Assembly (NCBI GenBank): GCA_024233135.1
Contig: JACKPZ010000005.1
Location: 124,001-188,000, forward strand
Reading direction: 5' to 3'
Source of the DNA: Akkermansiaceae bacterium
GTDB lineage: Bacteria > Verrucomicrobiota > Verrucomicrobiia > Verrucomicrobiales > Akkermansiaceae
Length of the DNA stretch: 64,000 bases
Part shown: positions 52,006-59,513 of the stretch, piece after piece
Layout: each line of letters opens with the position of its first letter
How positions within the stretch are numbered: position 1 is the first letter of the stretch
The notes under the pieces: generated by a model
The model's database searches: none
Told to the model about the DNA's origin: nothing
Seen by the model: only the letters and a program-made list of their open reading frames with translations
Translations under genes and position numbers: made by a program

Positions 52006-52845
52006 ATGCCTTTGAAAAACTTCAAGCCTGTCACCCCGTCCGCACGCTACAAAAGTCTCCCGACCTTCGAGGAGATCACCAAGAGCACGCCGGAGAAAAG
52101 CCTGCTCAAACCGCTCAAGCGCAGCGGCGGTCGCAACAACACCGGCCGCATCACCTGCCGCCACATCGGCGGCGGCGCCAAGCGTCACTACCGGGTCATC
52201 GACTTCAAACGCGGCCGCCGCGACGAAGCCGCCGAGGTGATCGGCATCGAATACGATCCCAACCGCACCTGCCGCATCGCGCTGATCCAGTATGAGGATG
52301 GACAGAAGTCCTACATCCTCGCTCCGGTCGGCCTCCAGGTGGGAGCCAAGGTCGTCGCTGGTGAGAACGTCGCGCCGAAGACCGGCAACGCGATGCCGCT
52401 CAGCGCCGTGCCGCTCGGCACCTCGATCCACAACATCGAGCTCATCCCGGGCAACGGCGGCAAGGTCGCCCGCGCCGCCGGCCAGCTTGCCGTGCTCTCC
52501 AACCGCGACGGCGGCTGGGCACTCGTCAAGATGCCCTCCGGTGAGATCCGCCGTTTCAACGAACGCTGCTTCTGCACCATCGGCCAGGTCGGAAACCGCG
52601 ACCACATGAACGAAACCTCCGGCAAGGCTGGTCGCAGCCGCTGGATGGGCATCCGCCCGACCGTGCGCGGCATGTGTATGAACCCCGTCGACCACCCGAA
52701 CGGTGGTGGGGAGGGCAAGTCGAAGTCCGGTGGTGGCCGCCAGCACCTTCTCAGCCCGTGGGGACACGCCAAGGGCCAGAAAACCCGCCATCACAAGAAG
52801 ACGACCAATGTCTTCATCGTCGAGCGCCGCAAGAAGAAGAAATAA
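52006..52845 (+). CDS. rplB: 50S ribosomal protein L2
   Basis: L2 (279 residues) is essential for subunit association and peptidyl transfer. Blocks: PLKNFKPVTPSARYKSLPTF, GRNNTGRITCRHIGGGAKRH, YRVIDFKRGRRDEAAEVIGI, EYDPNRTCRIALIQYEDGQK, GTSIHNIELIPGNGGKVARA and AGQLAVLSNRDGGWALVKMP. The conserved histidine region GRSRWMGIRPTVRGMCMNPV with DHPNGGGEGKSKSGG is intact. It ends with a basic tail (ERRKKKK). Order is standard, preceding rpsS by 43 nt. Confidence 0.98.
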   Translation: MPLKNFKPVTPSARYKSLPTFEEITKSTPEKSLLKPLKRSGGRNNTGRITCRHIGGGAKRHYRVIDFKRGRRDEAAEVIGIEYDPNRTCRIALIQYEDGQKSYILAPVGLQVGAKVVAGENVAPKTGNAMPLSAVPLGTSIHNIELIPGNGGKVARAAGQLAVLSNRDGGWALVKMPSGEIRRFNERCFCTIGQVGNRDHMNETSGKAGRSRWMGIRPTVRGMCMNPVDHPNGGGEGKSKSGGGRQHLLSPWGHAKGQKTRHHKKTTNVFIVERRKKKK

Positions 52846-52888
52846 GCGCCGCCCACCCGCCCACTGACCCCATCCACCATCCGATCCC

Positions 52889-53161
52889 ATGCCACGCTCT
52901 CTCAAGAAAGGCCCGTTCGTCGATCAAAAGCTCCTCGCCAAGATCGACGCCGTCGCCGAAGCCGGGTCCGACCGCAAGCCGATCAAGACCTGGAGCCGCA
53001 AGTCGATGATCACTCCCGATTTCGTCGGGCACAACTTCGCGGTCCACAACGGCAAGACCTTCGTCCCGGTGTATGTCACCGAGAACATGGTCGGCCACAA
53101 GCTCGGTGAATTCGCGCCGACCCGTATCTTCCGTGCCCACGGCGGCATCGGTAAGAAGTAA
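52889..53161 (+). CDS. rpsS: 30S ribosomal protein S19
   Basis: S19 (90 residues) interacts with S13 at the head and contacts P-site tRNA. Text: MPRSLKKGPFVDQKLLAKID, KPIKTWSRKSMITPDFVGHN, FAVHNGKTFVPVYVTENMVG and HKLGEFAPTRIFRAHGGIGK. The next gene in standard operons is rplV, but here a 241-residue secreted protein intervenes, beginning 24 nt downstream. Confidence 0.98.
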   Translation: MPRSLKKGPFVDQKLLAKIDAVAEAGSDRKPIKTWSRKSMITPDFVGHNFAVHNGKTFVPVYVTENMVGHKLGEFAPTRIFRAHGGIGKK

Positions 53162-53185
53162 TCCGTTTCCATCGCTCCACCGTCC

Positions 53186-53911
53186 ATGCGCGCCGTTTTC
53201 CAACACGTTGCCTCCGCCGCCGCCTTCGGGCTGCTGGCCGGCGGTGGCGTGTGCCGCGCGCAATCGGCGGACGCGGCGAAGCTGCAGGAGATCATCATCG
53301 AACTCCAGGAGCGCAACGAATCGCTCGAACGCAGCCTCGCCGAAGCCAACCGCGGGGAGAAACAGGCCGCCGAGCAACTGGCCCAGGTGCGTGAGCGCCT
53401 CGAAGCGCTCGGCAAGAACCTGCTCGACGGCGGCGACGACCGGCTCATCCAGGCCGCCTCCGACCTGCAGCTCGCCAACGAACGCATCGCCGGGCTCGAG
53501 AGTTCCCTCTCGCGGCTCGTCTCCGCGGTGCAGGATTACATCCGCCACGCGGTGGTTTCCGACCCGGATGCCCGCCTGCGTGTCGAAACTTCCCTAAGAG
53601 AGCTTGACGCGGTTCTCGGACTGAGGCAGAAGCCCCGCCCCGATGTCCGGACCGGCTCCCTGCAGCAGGCCCGCGTCGTCAGTCTCGATCAGGAAAGCGG
53701 CATGTTGGTTCTCAACATCGGTGAGAACCAAGGTGCCCGGATCGGCATGACCTTCCGCCTCATGCGGGGGCAACAACCGATCGGAAACGTCATCCTCGCC
53801 GACGTCCGGAAGGCCGTAAGCGGGGTCTTCGTCGAGTCTCTCGACAATTCCGCCGACGGCCCCCGGCCCGGCGACACCGCCATTCTCGAAACTCAACCAT
53901 CAGCGCAGTAA
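53186..53911 (+). CDS. Secreted coiled-coil protein inserted in the ribosomal operon
   Basis: A 241-residue protein lying in tight spacing between rpsS (24 nt) and rplV (20 nt). A signal peptide (MRAVFQHVASAAAFGLLAGG, cleavage near CRAQSA) marks it as exported. Residues about 28-125 are strongly helical coiled coil: DAAKLQEIIIELQERNESLE, RSLAEANRGEKQAAEQLAQV, SDLQLANERIAGLESSLSRL. The C-terminal 80 residues form a small beta domain: QQARVVSLDQESGMLVLNIG, ENQGARIGMTFRLMRGQQPI, GNVILADVRKAVSGVFVESL. Similar small beta domains occur in envelope proteins of the FlgT-C type; that likeness is only by eye. It is not a ribosomal protein and no family was recognised. Its conservation in this spot among relatives would show a real link. 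Confidence 0.75.
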   Translation: MRAVFQHVASAAAFGLLAGGGVCRAQSADAAKLQEIIIELQERNESLERSLAEANRGEKQAAEQLAQVRERLEALGKNLLDGGDDRLIQAASDLQLANERIAGLESSLSRLVSAVQDYIRHAVVSDPDARLRVETSLRELDAVLGLRQKPRPDVRTGSLQQARVVSLDQESGMLVLNIGENQGARIGMTFRLMRGQQPIGNVILADVRKAVSGVFVESLDNSADGPRPGDTAILETQPSAQ

Positions 53912-53931
53912 CACCTCACTCCCGACGTCCC

Positions 53932-54342
53932 ATGGAAGTCAAAAGCACCAGCAAATATGTCCGTCTCTCGCCCAAGAAGGCCCGGGACGTCGCCCGTGAA
54001 ATCCAGGGTCTGCCCGTCTCGAGCGCGCTGGACATCCTGAACTTCACGCCCAAAAAGGCCGCCCAGCTCATCGGCAAAACCCTCAAGACCGCCATCGCCG
54101 ACGCGGAGAACAATTTCTCCCTCGACACCAACACGCTGGTCATCAAGGAAGCCGTCATCGGTGCCGCCCCGCTGCTCCGCCGCTACAAGCCGCGCGCCAA
54201 GGGTTCCGCGGGCCCGATCATCCGCCGCAACAGCCACATTTCCATCACTCTTGTCGGCTCCGAGCCGGAGAAGAAAAAGAAACCGGCCCGCAAGAAGGCG
54301 GCCGCCGCCAAGGAGGAAACTCCCGCCGCCGAAGAAGCCTAA
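53932..54342 (+). CDS. rplV: 50S ribosomal protein L22
   Basis: L22 (136 residues) has the long hairpin that reaches the tunnel constriction and is a macrolide-resistance site. Family text: MEVKSTSKYVRLSPKKARDV, AREIQGLPVSSALDILNFTP, KKAAQLIGKTLKTAIADAEN and KEAVIGAAPLLRRYKPRAKG. After ISITLVGSEPEKKKKPARKK it carries an Ala/Lys/Glu-rich tail (AAAAKEETPAAEEA), longer than average but not unusual for Verrucomicrobia. It follows the secreted coiled-coil gene by 20 nt. Confidence 0.97.
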   Translation: MEVKSTSKYVRLSPKKARDVAREIQGLPVSSALDILNFTPKKAAQLIGKTLKTAIADAENNFSLDTNTLVIKEAVIGAAPLLRRYKPRAKGSAGPIIRRNSHISITLVGSEPEKKKKPARKKAAAAKEETPAAEEA

Positions 54343-54375
54343 TCCCACTCCACACCTACCCATCCCTCAGATCCC

Positions 54376-55077
54376 ATGGGCCAGAAAGTAAATCCGATCG
54401 CGTTCCGTCTCGCCGTCAACAAAGACTGGCGTTCGAAGTGGTATGCCGCCGGCAAGGACTACGCGGACAAACTCCACGAAGACCTCGCGATCCGCGGCTA
54501 CCTGAAAAAGCGCCTCACCAACGCCGGCCTCGCCCGCGTCGTCATCGAGCGCGCTTGGAACAGCGTCCGCGTCACCCTGCACACCTCCCGCCCGGGCCTC
54601 ATCATTGGCCGCCAGGGCAAGGAGATCGAAGTGATGACCAAGGAACTCACCGACATCTGCCAGGGTGCGCAGGTCAAAATCGACATCGTCGAGATCCGCA
54701 AGCCCGAGTTGGACGCCCAACTCGTCGCCGAGCAGATCGCGGTCCAACTGGAGCGCCGGATTTCCTTCCGCCGTGCCATGAAGCGCGCCATCCAAACCGC
54801 CATGGACTTCGGTGCGGAGGGCATCCGCCTCCGCTGCGCCGGCCGCCTCGGTGGTGCGGACATCGCCCGCGCCGAGGGCTACCGCGAAGGCAAGGTGCCG
54901 CTTCAAACCCTGCGCGTGCCGCTCGACTACGGCTTCGCCGAAGCCCGCACCGTTTACGGCATCATCGGCATCAAGTGCTGGATCAACAAGAAAGAGGACG
55001 ACGGCTCTCCGGGCCCGCGTCCGCAAGGTGGCCGCGGCCGCGGCGATCGCCGTCCGCCCCGCACCGCCAACGCCTGA
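54376..55077 (+). CDS. rpsC: 30S ribosomal protein S3
   Basis: S3 (233 residues) lines the mRNA entry channel with helicase activity. It shows MGQKVNPIAFRLAVNKDWRS, SRPGLIIGRQGKEIEVMTKE (KH domain), VAEQIAVQLERRISFRRAMK and FGAEGIRLRCAGRLGGADIA, then GKVPLQTLRVPLDYGFAEAR. The C-terminus ends in a low-complexity Arg/Gly/Pro tail (GPRPQGGRGRGDRRPP). It begins 33 nt after rplV. Confidence 0.97.
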   Translation: MGQKVNPIAFRLAVNKDWRSKWYAAGKDYADKLHEDLAIRGYLKKRLTNAGLARVVIERAWNSVRVTLHTSRPGLIIGRQGKEIEVMTKELTDICQGAQVKIDIVEIRKPELDAQLVAEQIAVQLERRISFRRAMKRAIQTAMDFGAEGIRLRCAGRLGGADIARAEGYREGKVPLQTLRVPLDYGFAEARTVYGIIGIKCWINKKEDDGSPGPRPQGGRGRGDRRPPRTANA

Positions 55078-55111
55078 CATCGAACGAATTCCCGAAACAC
55101 GAACTTTTCCT

Positions 55112-55117
55112 AGGAGG
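55112..55117 (+). promoter_or_regulatory. Strong Shine-Dalgarno (AGGAGG) upstream of rplP
   Basis: AGGAGG ends 8 nt before ATG 55126. Nearly all other genes in this window start after pyrimidine-rich, SD-free sequence (for example CTCTCCCAGTTATG before rpsJ), so this perfect site is exceptional and may raise L16 translation. Confidence 0.8.
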
Positions 55118-55125
55118 ACCGAGCC

Positions 55126-55545
55126 ATGCCTTTGATGCCCAAACGTACCAAGTTCCGCAAGAGCCACCGCGGAAGCCGCTCCGGCAACGCCCAGCGCGGA
55201 ACCACCGTCGCCTTCGGTGACTACGGCCTGCAGACCCTCGACCGCGGCTGGATGACCAACCGCCAGATCGAAGCCTGCCGTATCGCGATCAACCGCTCGC
55301 TGAAACGGAAGGGCAAGGTCTGGATCCGGATCTTCCCGCACAAGTCGATCACCTCCCGCCCGCCGGAAACACGGATGGGTAAAGGCAAGGGCGCCGTCGA
55401 CGCGTGGGTCGCCGTGGTCCGCCCCGGCAACATCCTCTTCGAAGTCGCCGGCGTGCCCGAATCCGCCGCCCGCGAGGCGATGCGCCTCGCGTCCTACAAG
55501 CTCGGCATCCGCACCCGCCTGGTTGTCCGCAATCCGCACTCCTGA
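55126..55545 (+). CDS. rplP: 50S ribosomal protein L16
   Basis: L16 (139 residues) helps position tRNAs at the A and P sites and joins late in 50S assembly. Text: PLMPKRTKFRKSHRGSRSGN, AQRGTTVAFGDYGLQTLDRG, WMTNRQIEACRIAINRSLKR, KVWIRIFPHKSITSRPPETR and MGKGKGAVDAWVAVVRPGNI. The PHK..T.RPPETRMGKGKG motif is the family landmark. It has the only perfect AGGAGG ribosome-binding site noticed in the window. Confidence 0.98.
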   Translation: MPLMPKRTKFRKSHRGSRSGNAQRGTTVAFGDYGLQTLDRGWMTNRQIEACRIAINRSLKRKGKVWIRIFPHKSITSRPPETRMGKGKGAVDAWVAVVRPGNILFEVAGVPESAAREAMRLASYKLGIRTRLVVRNPHS

Positions 55546-55571
55546 TCCAGCCTCCAATCTTCGTCCGCACC

Positions 55572-55772
55572 ATGGCCAAAACCAAAGCCAAAGACATCAA
55601 CGAGCTGACCCTCGACGAACTCGGCGTCCGACTCCGCGACCTGAAAGAGGAGGCTCTCAACCTCCGCCTCCAACAGTCCACGGGCCAGCTTGAGAATGCC
55701 GCCCGCATCCGCACCGTCCGCCGCGAGACCGCGCGCGTGATGACCGCCATCAGCGCCAAACAGAGCGCCTGA
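55572..55772 (+). CDS. rpmC: 50S ribosomal protein L29
   Basis: L29 (66 residues) sits beside L23 at the tunnel exit. It begins MAKTKAKDINELTLDELGVR and shows LRDLKEEALNLRLQQSTGQL with ENAARIRTVRRETARVMTAI. ATG 55572 is preceded by CCGCACC and no Shine-Dalgarno sequence. Order and length match standard spc/S10 operons (rplP-rpmC-rpsQ). Confidence 0.94.
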   Translation: MAKTKAKDINELTLDELGVRLRDLKEEALNLRLQQSTGQLENAARIRTVRRETARVMTAISAKQSA

Positions 55773-55804
55773 GCCCCGCCACAACACCGCATATCACACT
55801 CATC

Positions 55805-56074
55805 ATGAGCGACACCTCCCAGGACACCAAACCCCACGTCCGCAAAACCCGCGTCGGCGTGGTCATCTCCGACAAGATGAGCAAGACCCTTGTCGTCGAG
55901 CACGTCGCCCGCGTTCCCCACCCGCGGTTCAACAAGATCGTCAAGCGTTCGAAGAAATACTACGTCCACGATGAGAAAGGCGAAGCCAGCATCGGCGACC
56001 GCGTCCGCATCGTCGAGTGCCGCCCGCTCTCCAAACTCAAGCGCTGGACCCTCGCCGAGGTGCTCTCGCACTGA
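55805..56074 (+). CDS. rpsQ: 30S ribosomal protein S17
   Basis: S17 (89 residues) is a primary 16S rRNA binder with an OB-fold. Text: KTRVGVVISDKMSKTLVVEH, ARVPHPRFNKIVKRSKKYYV, HDEKGEASIGDRVRIVECRP and LSKLKRWTLAEVL. It has a short N-terminal extension (MSDTSQDTKPHVR). A pair of short tandem repeats lies in the spacer after it. Confidence 0.97.
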   Translation: MSDTSQDTKPHVRKTRVGVVISDKMSKTLVVEHVARVPHPRFNKIVKRSKKYYVHDEKGEASIGDRVRIVECRPLSKLKRWTLAEVLSH

Positions 56075-56088
56075 TCCGGTTCCCCGGG

Positions 56089-56119
56089 TTTCAGAATCTC
56101 AGCCTTTCAGAATCTCAGC
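56089..56119. repeat. Tandem 16-bp repeat between rpsQ and rplN
   Basis: TTTCAGAATCTCAGC occurs at 56089-56103 and again at 56105-56119, period 16. The spacer (63 nt) contains little else besides a following pyrimidine stretch. A related word (TTCCAGAATCTCTCC) is found at 3350, beside the palindrome near the IS110 remnant. Confidence 0.8.
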
Positions 56120-56137
56120 TTCTACTTTTCTACCGCC

Positions 56138-56503
56138 ATGATCCAGATGGAATCCCTGCTCGACGTCGCCGACAACACCGGCGCACGGAGCGCCAAAATG
56201 ATCGGTGTGCTCGGCAAACGCAGCCGCACCGCCAGCGTCGGTGACATCATCACCGCCCACGTCCGCGAATCCATCCCCACCGCCGCGGTGAAGAAGGGCA
56301 GCGTGGTCAAGGCCGTGGTGGTTCGCACCTCCGCTCCGATCCGCCGCGCCGACGGCTCGATCCTCCGTTTCGACAACAACGCGATCGTCGTCATCGACAA
56401 GGACAACAACCCGCGCGGCACCCGGATCTTCGGACCCGTCGCCCGCGAGCTTCGCGAGAAATCCTTCATGAAGATCGTGTCCCTCGCTCCCGAGGTGCTC
56501 TGA
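56138..56503 (+). CDS. rplN: 50S ribosomal protein L14
   Basis: L14 (121 residues) forms intersubunit bridges with 16S rRNA. Text: MIQMESLLDVADNTGARSAK, MIGVLGKRSRTASVGDIITA, HVRESIPTAAVKKGSVVKAV and VRTSAPIRRADGSILRFDNN, AIVVIDKDNNPRGTRIFGPV. The ADNTGA and DNNPRGTRIFGPV motifs are diagnostic. It is followed 32 nt later by rplX. Confidence 0.98.
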   Translation: MIQMESLLDVADNTGARSAKMIGVLGKRSRTASVGDIITAHVRESIPTAAVKKGSVVKAVVVRTSAPIRRADGSILRFDNNAIVVIDKDNNPRGTRIFGPVARELREKSFMKIVSLAPEVL

Positions 56504-56535
56504 TCCATCCCGCAACCCGAACCGTTTCCAGAGCC

Positions 56536-56769
56536 ATGAGCCGCATCAAGACACACGTCAAAAAAGGCGACGAGGTCGAAATCATCACCGGCAACCACAA
56601 GGGCAAGCGCGGCACCGTGCTGCTCGTCAACGCCGCCAAGGGCCAGGTCGTCGTCGAAGGCGCCCGTCCCGTCAAAAAAGCCGTCCGCCCGTCCGAGGCC
56701 AACCCTTCCGGTGGCATCGAGACCATCGACGGCGCCGTCCACATCTCCAACGTCAAGAAAGTGGGCTGA
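56536..56769 (+). CDS. rplX: 50S ribosomal protein L24
   Basis: L24 (77 residues) is an assembly-initiating protein with a KOW motif. Text: MSRIKTHVKKGDEVEIITGN, HKGKRGTVLLVNAAKGQVVV and EGARPVKKAVRPSEANPSGG. It is shorter than E. coli L24 (104) but typical of many bacteria. The KKGDEVEIITGNHKGK segment is the KOW hallmark. Confidence 0.95.
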   Translation: MSRIKTHVKKGDEVEIITGNHKGKRGTVLLVNAAKGQVVVEGARPVKKAVRPSEANPSGGIETIDGAVHISNVKKVG

Positions 56770-56834
56770 TCCCGGAAGGGAATCCGCCCGCGCTTAAGCG
56801 CAAACGACACAACCCGCGCTGACCCGCAAAACCA

Positions 56835-57413
56835 ATGAGCATACCCACACTGCAAAAGCACTACAAAGACAAGGTGGTGCCGGCTTTGACCCAGAAGCTC
56901 GGCTACAAGAACCCGCATCAGGTTCCCCGCCTTGAGAAGATCGTCGTCACGTCCTGCATGGGCAAGTCGGCAGACCGCAAGATCGCCGTCGATGACGCCG
57001 TCGTCGAGATCCAGAAAATCACCGGACAGCGCCCGGCGATGACCTACGCCCGCAAGTCGGTCGCCAACTTCAAACTCCGCGAGGGCGAAGTCCTCGGCGC
57101 CCGCGTCACGCTCCGCGGCACCCGCATGTGGGAGTTCCTGGACCGCTTCATCAACCTCACCGCGCCGAACATCCGCGACTTCCGCGGCATCTCGTCGAAG
57201 TCCTTCGACGGTCGCGGCAACTACGCCGTCGGCGTCAACGATCAGTCGATCTTCCCCGAAATCGAGATCGACCAGATCAAGCGCCAGATCGGATTCGACC
57301 TGATCTTCGTCACCTCCGCCACCACCGACGCCGAAGGCCGCGCGCTCCTTACCGAGCTGGGCATGCCGTTCCGCGATACGGCCAAGAAGGCGGAAGAACC
57401 CGCCGCGGTCTGA
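56835..57413 (+). CDS. rplE: 50S ribosomal protein L5
   Basis: L5 (192 residues) binds 5S rRNA in the central protuberance. It begins MSIPTLQKHYKDKVVPALTQ and contains KNPHQVPRLEKIVVTSCMGK, VVEIQKITGQRPAMTYARKS, FKLREGEVLGARVTLRGTRM and FRGISSKSFDGRGNYAVGVN with FPEIEIDQIKRQIGFDLIFV. The C-terminal EEPAAV tail is a small extension. In most bacteria rpsN follows; here rpsH begins 41 nt later. Confidence 0.96.
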   Translation: MSIPTLQKHYKDKVVPALTQKLGYKNPHQVPRLEKIVVTSCMGKSADRKIAVDDAVVEIQKITGQRPAMTYARKSVANFKLREGEVLGARVTLRGTRMWEFLDRFINLTAPNIRDFRGISSKSFDGRGNYAVGVNDQSIFPEIEIDQIKRQIGFDLIFVTSATTDAEGRALLTELGMPFRDTAKKAEEPAAV

Positions 57414-57454
57414 TCCACGGAGAAACCGAAACACTCTACCAGGAACACAACACC

Positions 57455-57850
57455 ATGGCAGTTCTCACCGATCCCATCGCCGACTTCCTCACCCGCTTCA
57501 AGAACGCTTGCCGCGCCGGCAACGAGGAGTTCTCCGCTCCCTACTCGAAGATCAAGGCGGACATCGCCCGCATCCTCCAGGAAGAAGGTTACATCTGGAA
57601 CTACGAGGTCGTCACCGACGCCAAGGCCACCATCAAGGTGAAGCCGAAATACGTCGACGGCCGCCCGGTTCTCACCGATCTCAAGCGCGTTTCCACCCCC
57701 GGCCGACGCCATTACGTCGGCGCCGGAGAGGTCCCGCGCGTCATGTCCGGCCTCGGCATTTCCATTCTTTCGACTTCGAAAGGCGTGATGTCCGGTGGCA
57801 ATGCCAAGCGTCAGAACGTCGGTGGCGAACTCCTCGCCAACGTCTGGTAA
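57455..57850 (+). CDS. rpsH: 30S ribosomal protein S8
   Basis: S8 (131 residues) binds the central 16S domain and represses the spc operon in E. coli. Text: MAVLTDPIADFLTRFKNACR, AGNEEFSAPYSKIKADIARI, LQEEGYIWNYEVVTDAKATI and GLGISILSTSKGVMSGGNAK. The STSKGVM motif is the RNA-contact signature. It comes directly after rplE because rpsN is missing. ATG 57455 follows AGGAACACAACACC. Confidence 0.97.
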   Translation: MAVLTDPIADFLTRFKNACRAGNEEFSAPYSKIKADIARILQEEGYIWNYEVVTDAKATIKVKPKYVDGRPVLTDLKRVSTPGRRHYVGAGEVPRVMSGLGISILSTSKGVMSGGNAKRQNVGGELLANVW

Positions 57851-57879
57851 ACCCATCACTCGCGAAAGGAAACAACACC

Positions 57880-58419
57880 ATGTCACGAGTCGGACTCAAA
57901 CCGATCGCCCTCCCCGAGAAGGTTGCTGTCAAAGTCGACGGCGCCAAGGTTCATGTCGAAGGCCCCAAGGGCAAACTCGACTTCGAACTTCCCTCGGGAA
58001 TCTCCCTCAAGAACGAGGACGGCACCATCGTCGTCGCCCGCGCCTCCGAGGCCCGCGAAATCCGCGCCCTTCACGGCACCGCCCGCAGCCTGATCCACAA
58101 CATGATCATCGGCGTTTCCCAAGGCTTCGAGAAGAACCTGGAAATCCACGGCGTCGGTCTCCGGGCCGCCGTCAAAGGCCAGGAACTCGACCTCTCGCTG
58201 GGCCGTTCCCATCCTCTCCTCCACCCGATCCCGGCCGGTCTCACCGTCACCGTGAACGAGAACACCAAGATCAAGGTGGAAGGCATCGACAAACAGCTCG
58301 TCGGCCAGTTCGCCGCCGAGGTCCGCGGTTACTACCCGCCGGAACCATACAAGGGCAAGGGCGTGCGCTACTCCGACGAGCGCGTCCGCCGCAAGGAAGG
58401 CAAGAGCGTCGGCAAATAA
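57880..58419 (+). CDS. rplF: 50S ribosomal protein L6
   Basis: L6 (179 residues) lies near the factor-binding site and is linked to EF-G action and 50S maturation. Text: MSRVGLKPIALPEKVAVKVD, KVHVEGPKGKLDFELPSGIS, LHGTARSLIHNMIIGVSQGF and ENTKIKVEGIDKQLVGQFAA, ending PPEPYKGKGVRYSDERVRRK. The terminal YKGKG.RY..E.VRRKEGK motif is diagnostic. A weak AAAGGAA site precedes ATG 57880. Confidence 0.98.
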   Translation: MSRVGLKPIALPEKVAVKVDGAKVHVEGPKGKLDFELPSGISLKNEDGTIVVARASEAREIRALHGTARSLIHNMIIGVSQGFEKNLEIHGVGLRAAVKGQELDLSLGRSHPLLHPIPAGLTVTVNENTKIKVEGIDKQLVGQFAAEVRGYYPPEPYKGKGVRYSDERVRRKEGKSVGK

Positions 58420-58454
58420 CACGGCGGAACCAACCCCGGAACCCACACGCCAAC

Positions 58455-58811
58455 ATGAGCACCATTCAACGCAAGTCGATCCGCCGGCGCATCCACGCCC
58501 GTATCCGCCGCAAGGTGAGCGGCACCCCCGAGCGCCCGCGCCTCGCGGTCCACACCACCAACCAGCACATCTACGCCCAGATCATCGACGATTCCGCGGG
58601 CAGGACGCTGGCGTCCGCGTCCACCATGGACAAGTCCTTCGAAAACTCCTCCTCGAACGTCGAGTGCGCCAAAAAGATCGGCGCCCTCATCGCCGAGCGT
58701 GCGAAGGGTTCGAACATCAGCAACGTGGTCTTCGACCGCGGCGGCCATCTCTATCACGGAAAAATCAAAGCACTCGCCGATGCCGCGCGCGAAGGTGGTC
58801 TGCAATTCTAA
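58455..58811 (+). CDS. rplR: 50S ribosomal protein L18
   Basis: L18 (118 residues) brings 5S rRNA into the 50S subunit. Text: RIHARIRRKVSGTPERPRLA, VHTTNQHIYAQIIDDSAGRT, LASASTMDKSFENSSSNVEC and RGGHLYHGKIKALADAAREG, GLQF. The start ATG 58455 (MSTIQRKSIRRRIHARIRRK) gives the expected length. Standard order between rplF and rpsE is kept. Confidence 0.96.
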   Translation: MSTIQRKSIRRRIHARIRRKVSGTPERPRLAVHTTNQHIYAQIIDDSAGRTLASASTMDKSFENSSSNVECAKKIGALIAERAKGSNISNVVFDRGGHLYHGKIKALADAAREGGLQF

Positions 58812-58832
58812 CGCCCTGCCCCGAATCCCATC

Positions 58833-59513
58833 ATGGTAACATCCTCAGAAGAAAACGCCCCCGCACCGGCCGCCGCAGAGACGAATGCCGAAGCGCCCAA
58901 GGCAGCGGCTCCGACGAATGAAAATCCGAGGCACTCCGGCCCGTCGAACTTCCGTGACCGCGGTCAGGGTGGATTCGGCGGCCGTGGCCGCGGCCCGCGC
59001 CGCGACGATCGCAACGCCCCGGCCGAATCCGACGGCCCCGAACTCGCCGAGAAGGTCGTGTTCATCAACCGATGCGCCAAGGTCGTGAAGGGCGGTCGCC
59101 GCTTCAGCTTCTCCGCGCTCGTCGTTTCCGGCGACAAGGAGGGCAAGGTGGGCCTCGGCTTCGGCAAGGCGAACGAGGTGGCCGATGCCATCCGCAAGGC
59201 CAGCGAAAGCGCCCGCAAGGTGCTCAAGCCCGTCAGCATCGTGGATGGAACCATCCCGCACGAGATCTACGCCGAATTCGGCGGAGGGAAGGTGCTGCTC
59301 AAGCCCGCCTCTCCCGGTACCGGAATCATCGCCGGTGGCGGTGTCCGCGCCGTTTGCGAGGCCGCCGGCATCCGTGACGTGCTTGCCAAGTCGATGGGCT
59401 CGTCCAATCACGCCAACGTCGTCAAGGCCACGCTCAAGGCGCTTTCACAGCTCCGCACCCGCGACCAGGTCCTCGGATCCCGCGGCAAGAAGAAGAAAGA
59501 AAAAGCGATTTGA
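58833..59513 (+). CDS. rpsE: 30S ribosomal protein S5 with long RG-rich N-terminal extension
   Basis: S5 (226 residues) helps translational accuracy and mRNA entry. The conserved part starts near residue 70 (LAEKVVFINRCAKVVKGGRR) and includes FSFSALVVSGDKEGKVGLGF, GKANEVADAIRKASESARKV, PASPGTGIIAGGGVRAVCEA and AGIRDVLAKSMGSSNHANVV. The first 65 or so residues are Ala/Pro/Glu-rich then Arg/Gly-rich (RDRGQGGFGGRGRGPRRDDR), absent from E. coli S5 (167 residues). The stop codon is the first unit of a short heptamer array in the spacer before rplO. rpmD is missing downstream. Confidence 0.95.
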   Translation: MVTSSEENAPAPAAAETNAEAPKAAAPTNENPRHSGPSNFRDRGQGGFGGRGRGPRRDDRNAPAESDGPELAEKVVFINRCAKVVKGGRRFSFSALVVSGDKEGKVGLGFGKANEVADAIRKASESARKVLKPVSIVDGTIPHEIYAEFGGGKVLLKPASPGTGIIAGGGVRAVCEAAGIRDVLAKSMGSSNHANVVKATLKALSQLRTRDQVLGSRGKKKKEKAI

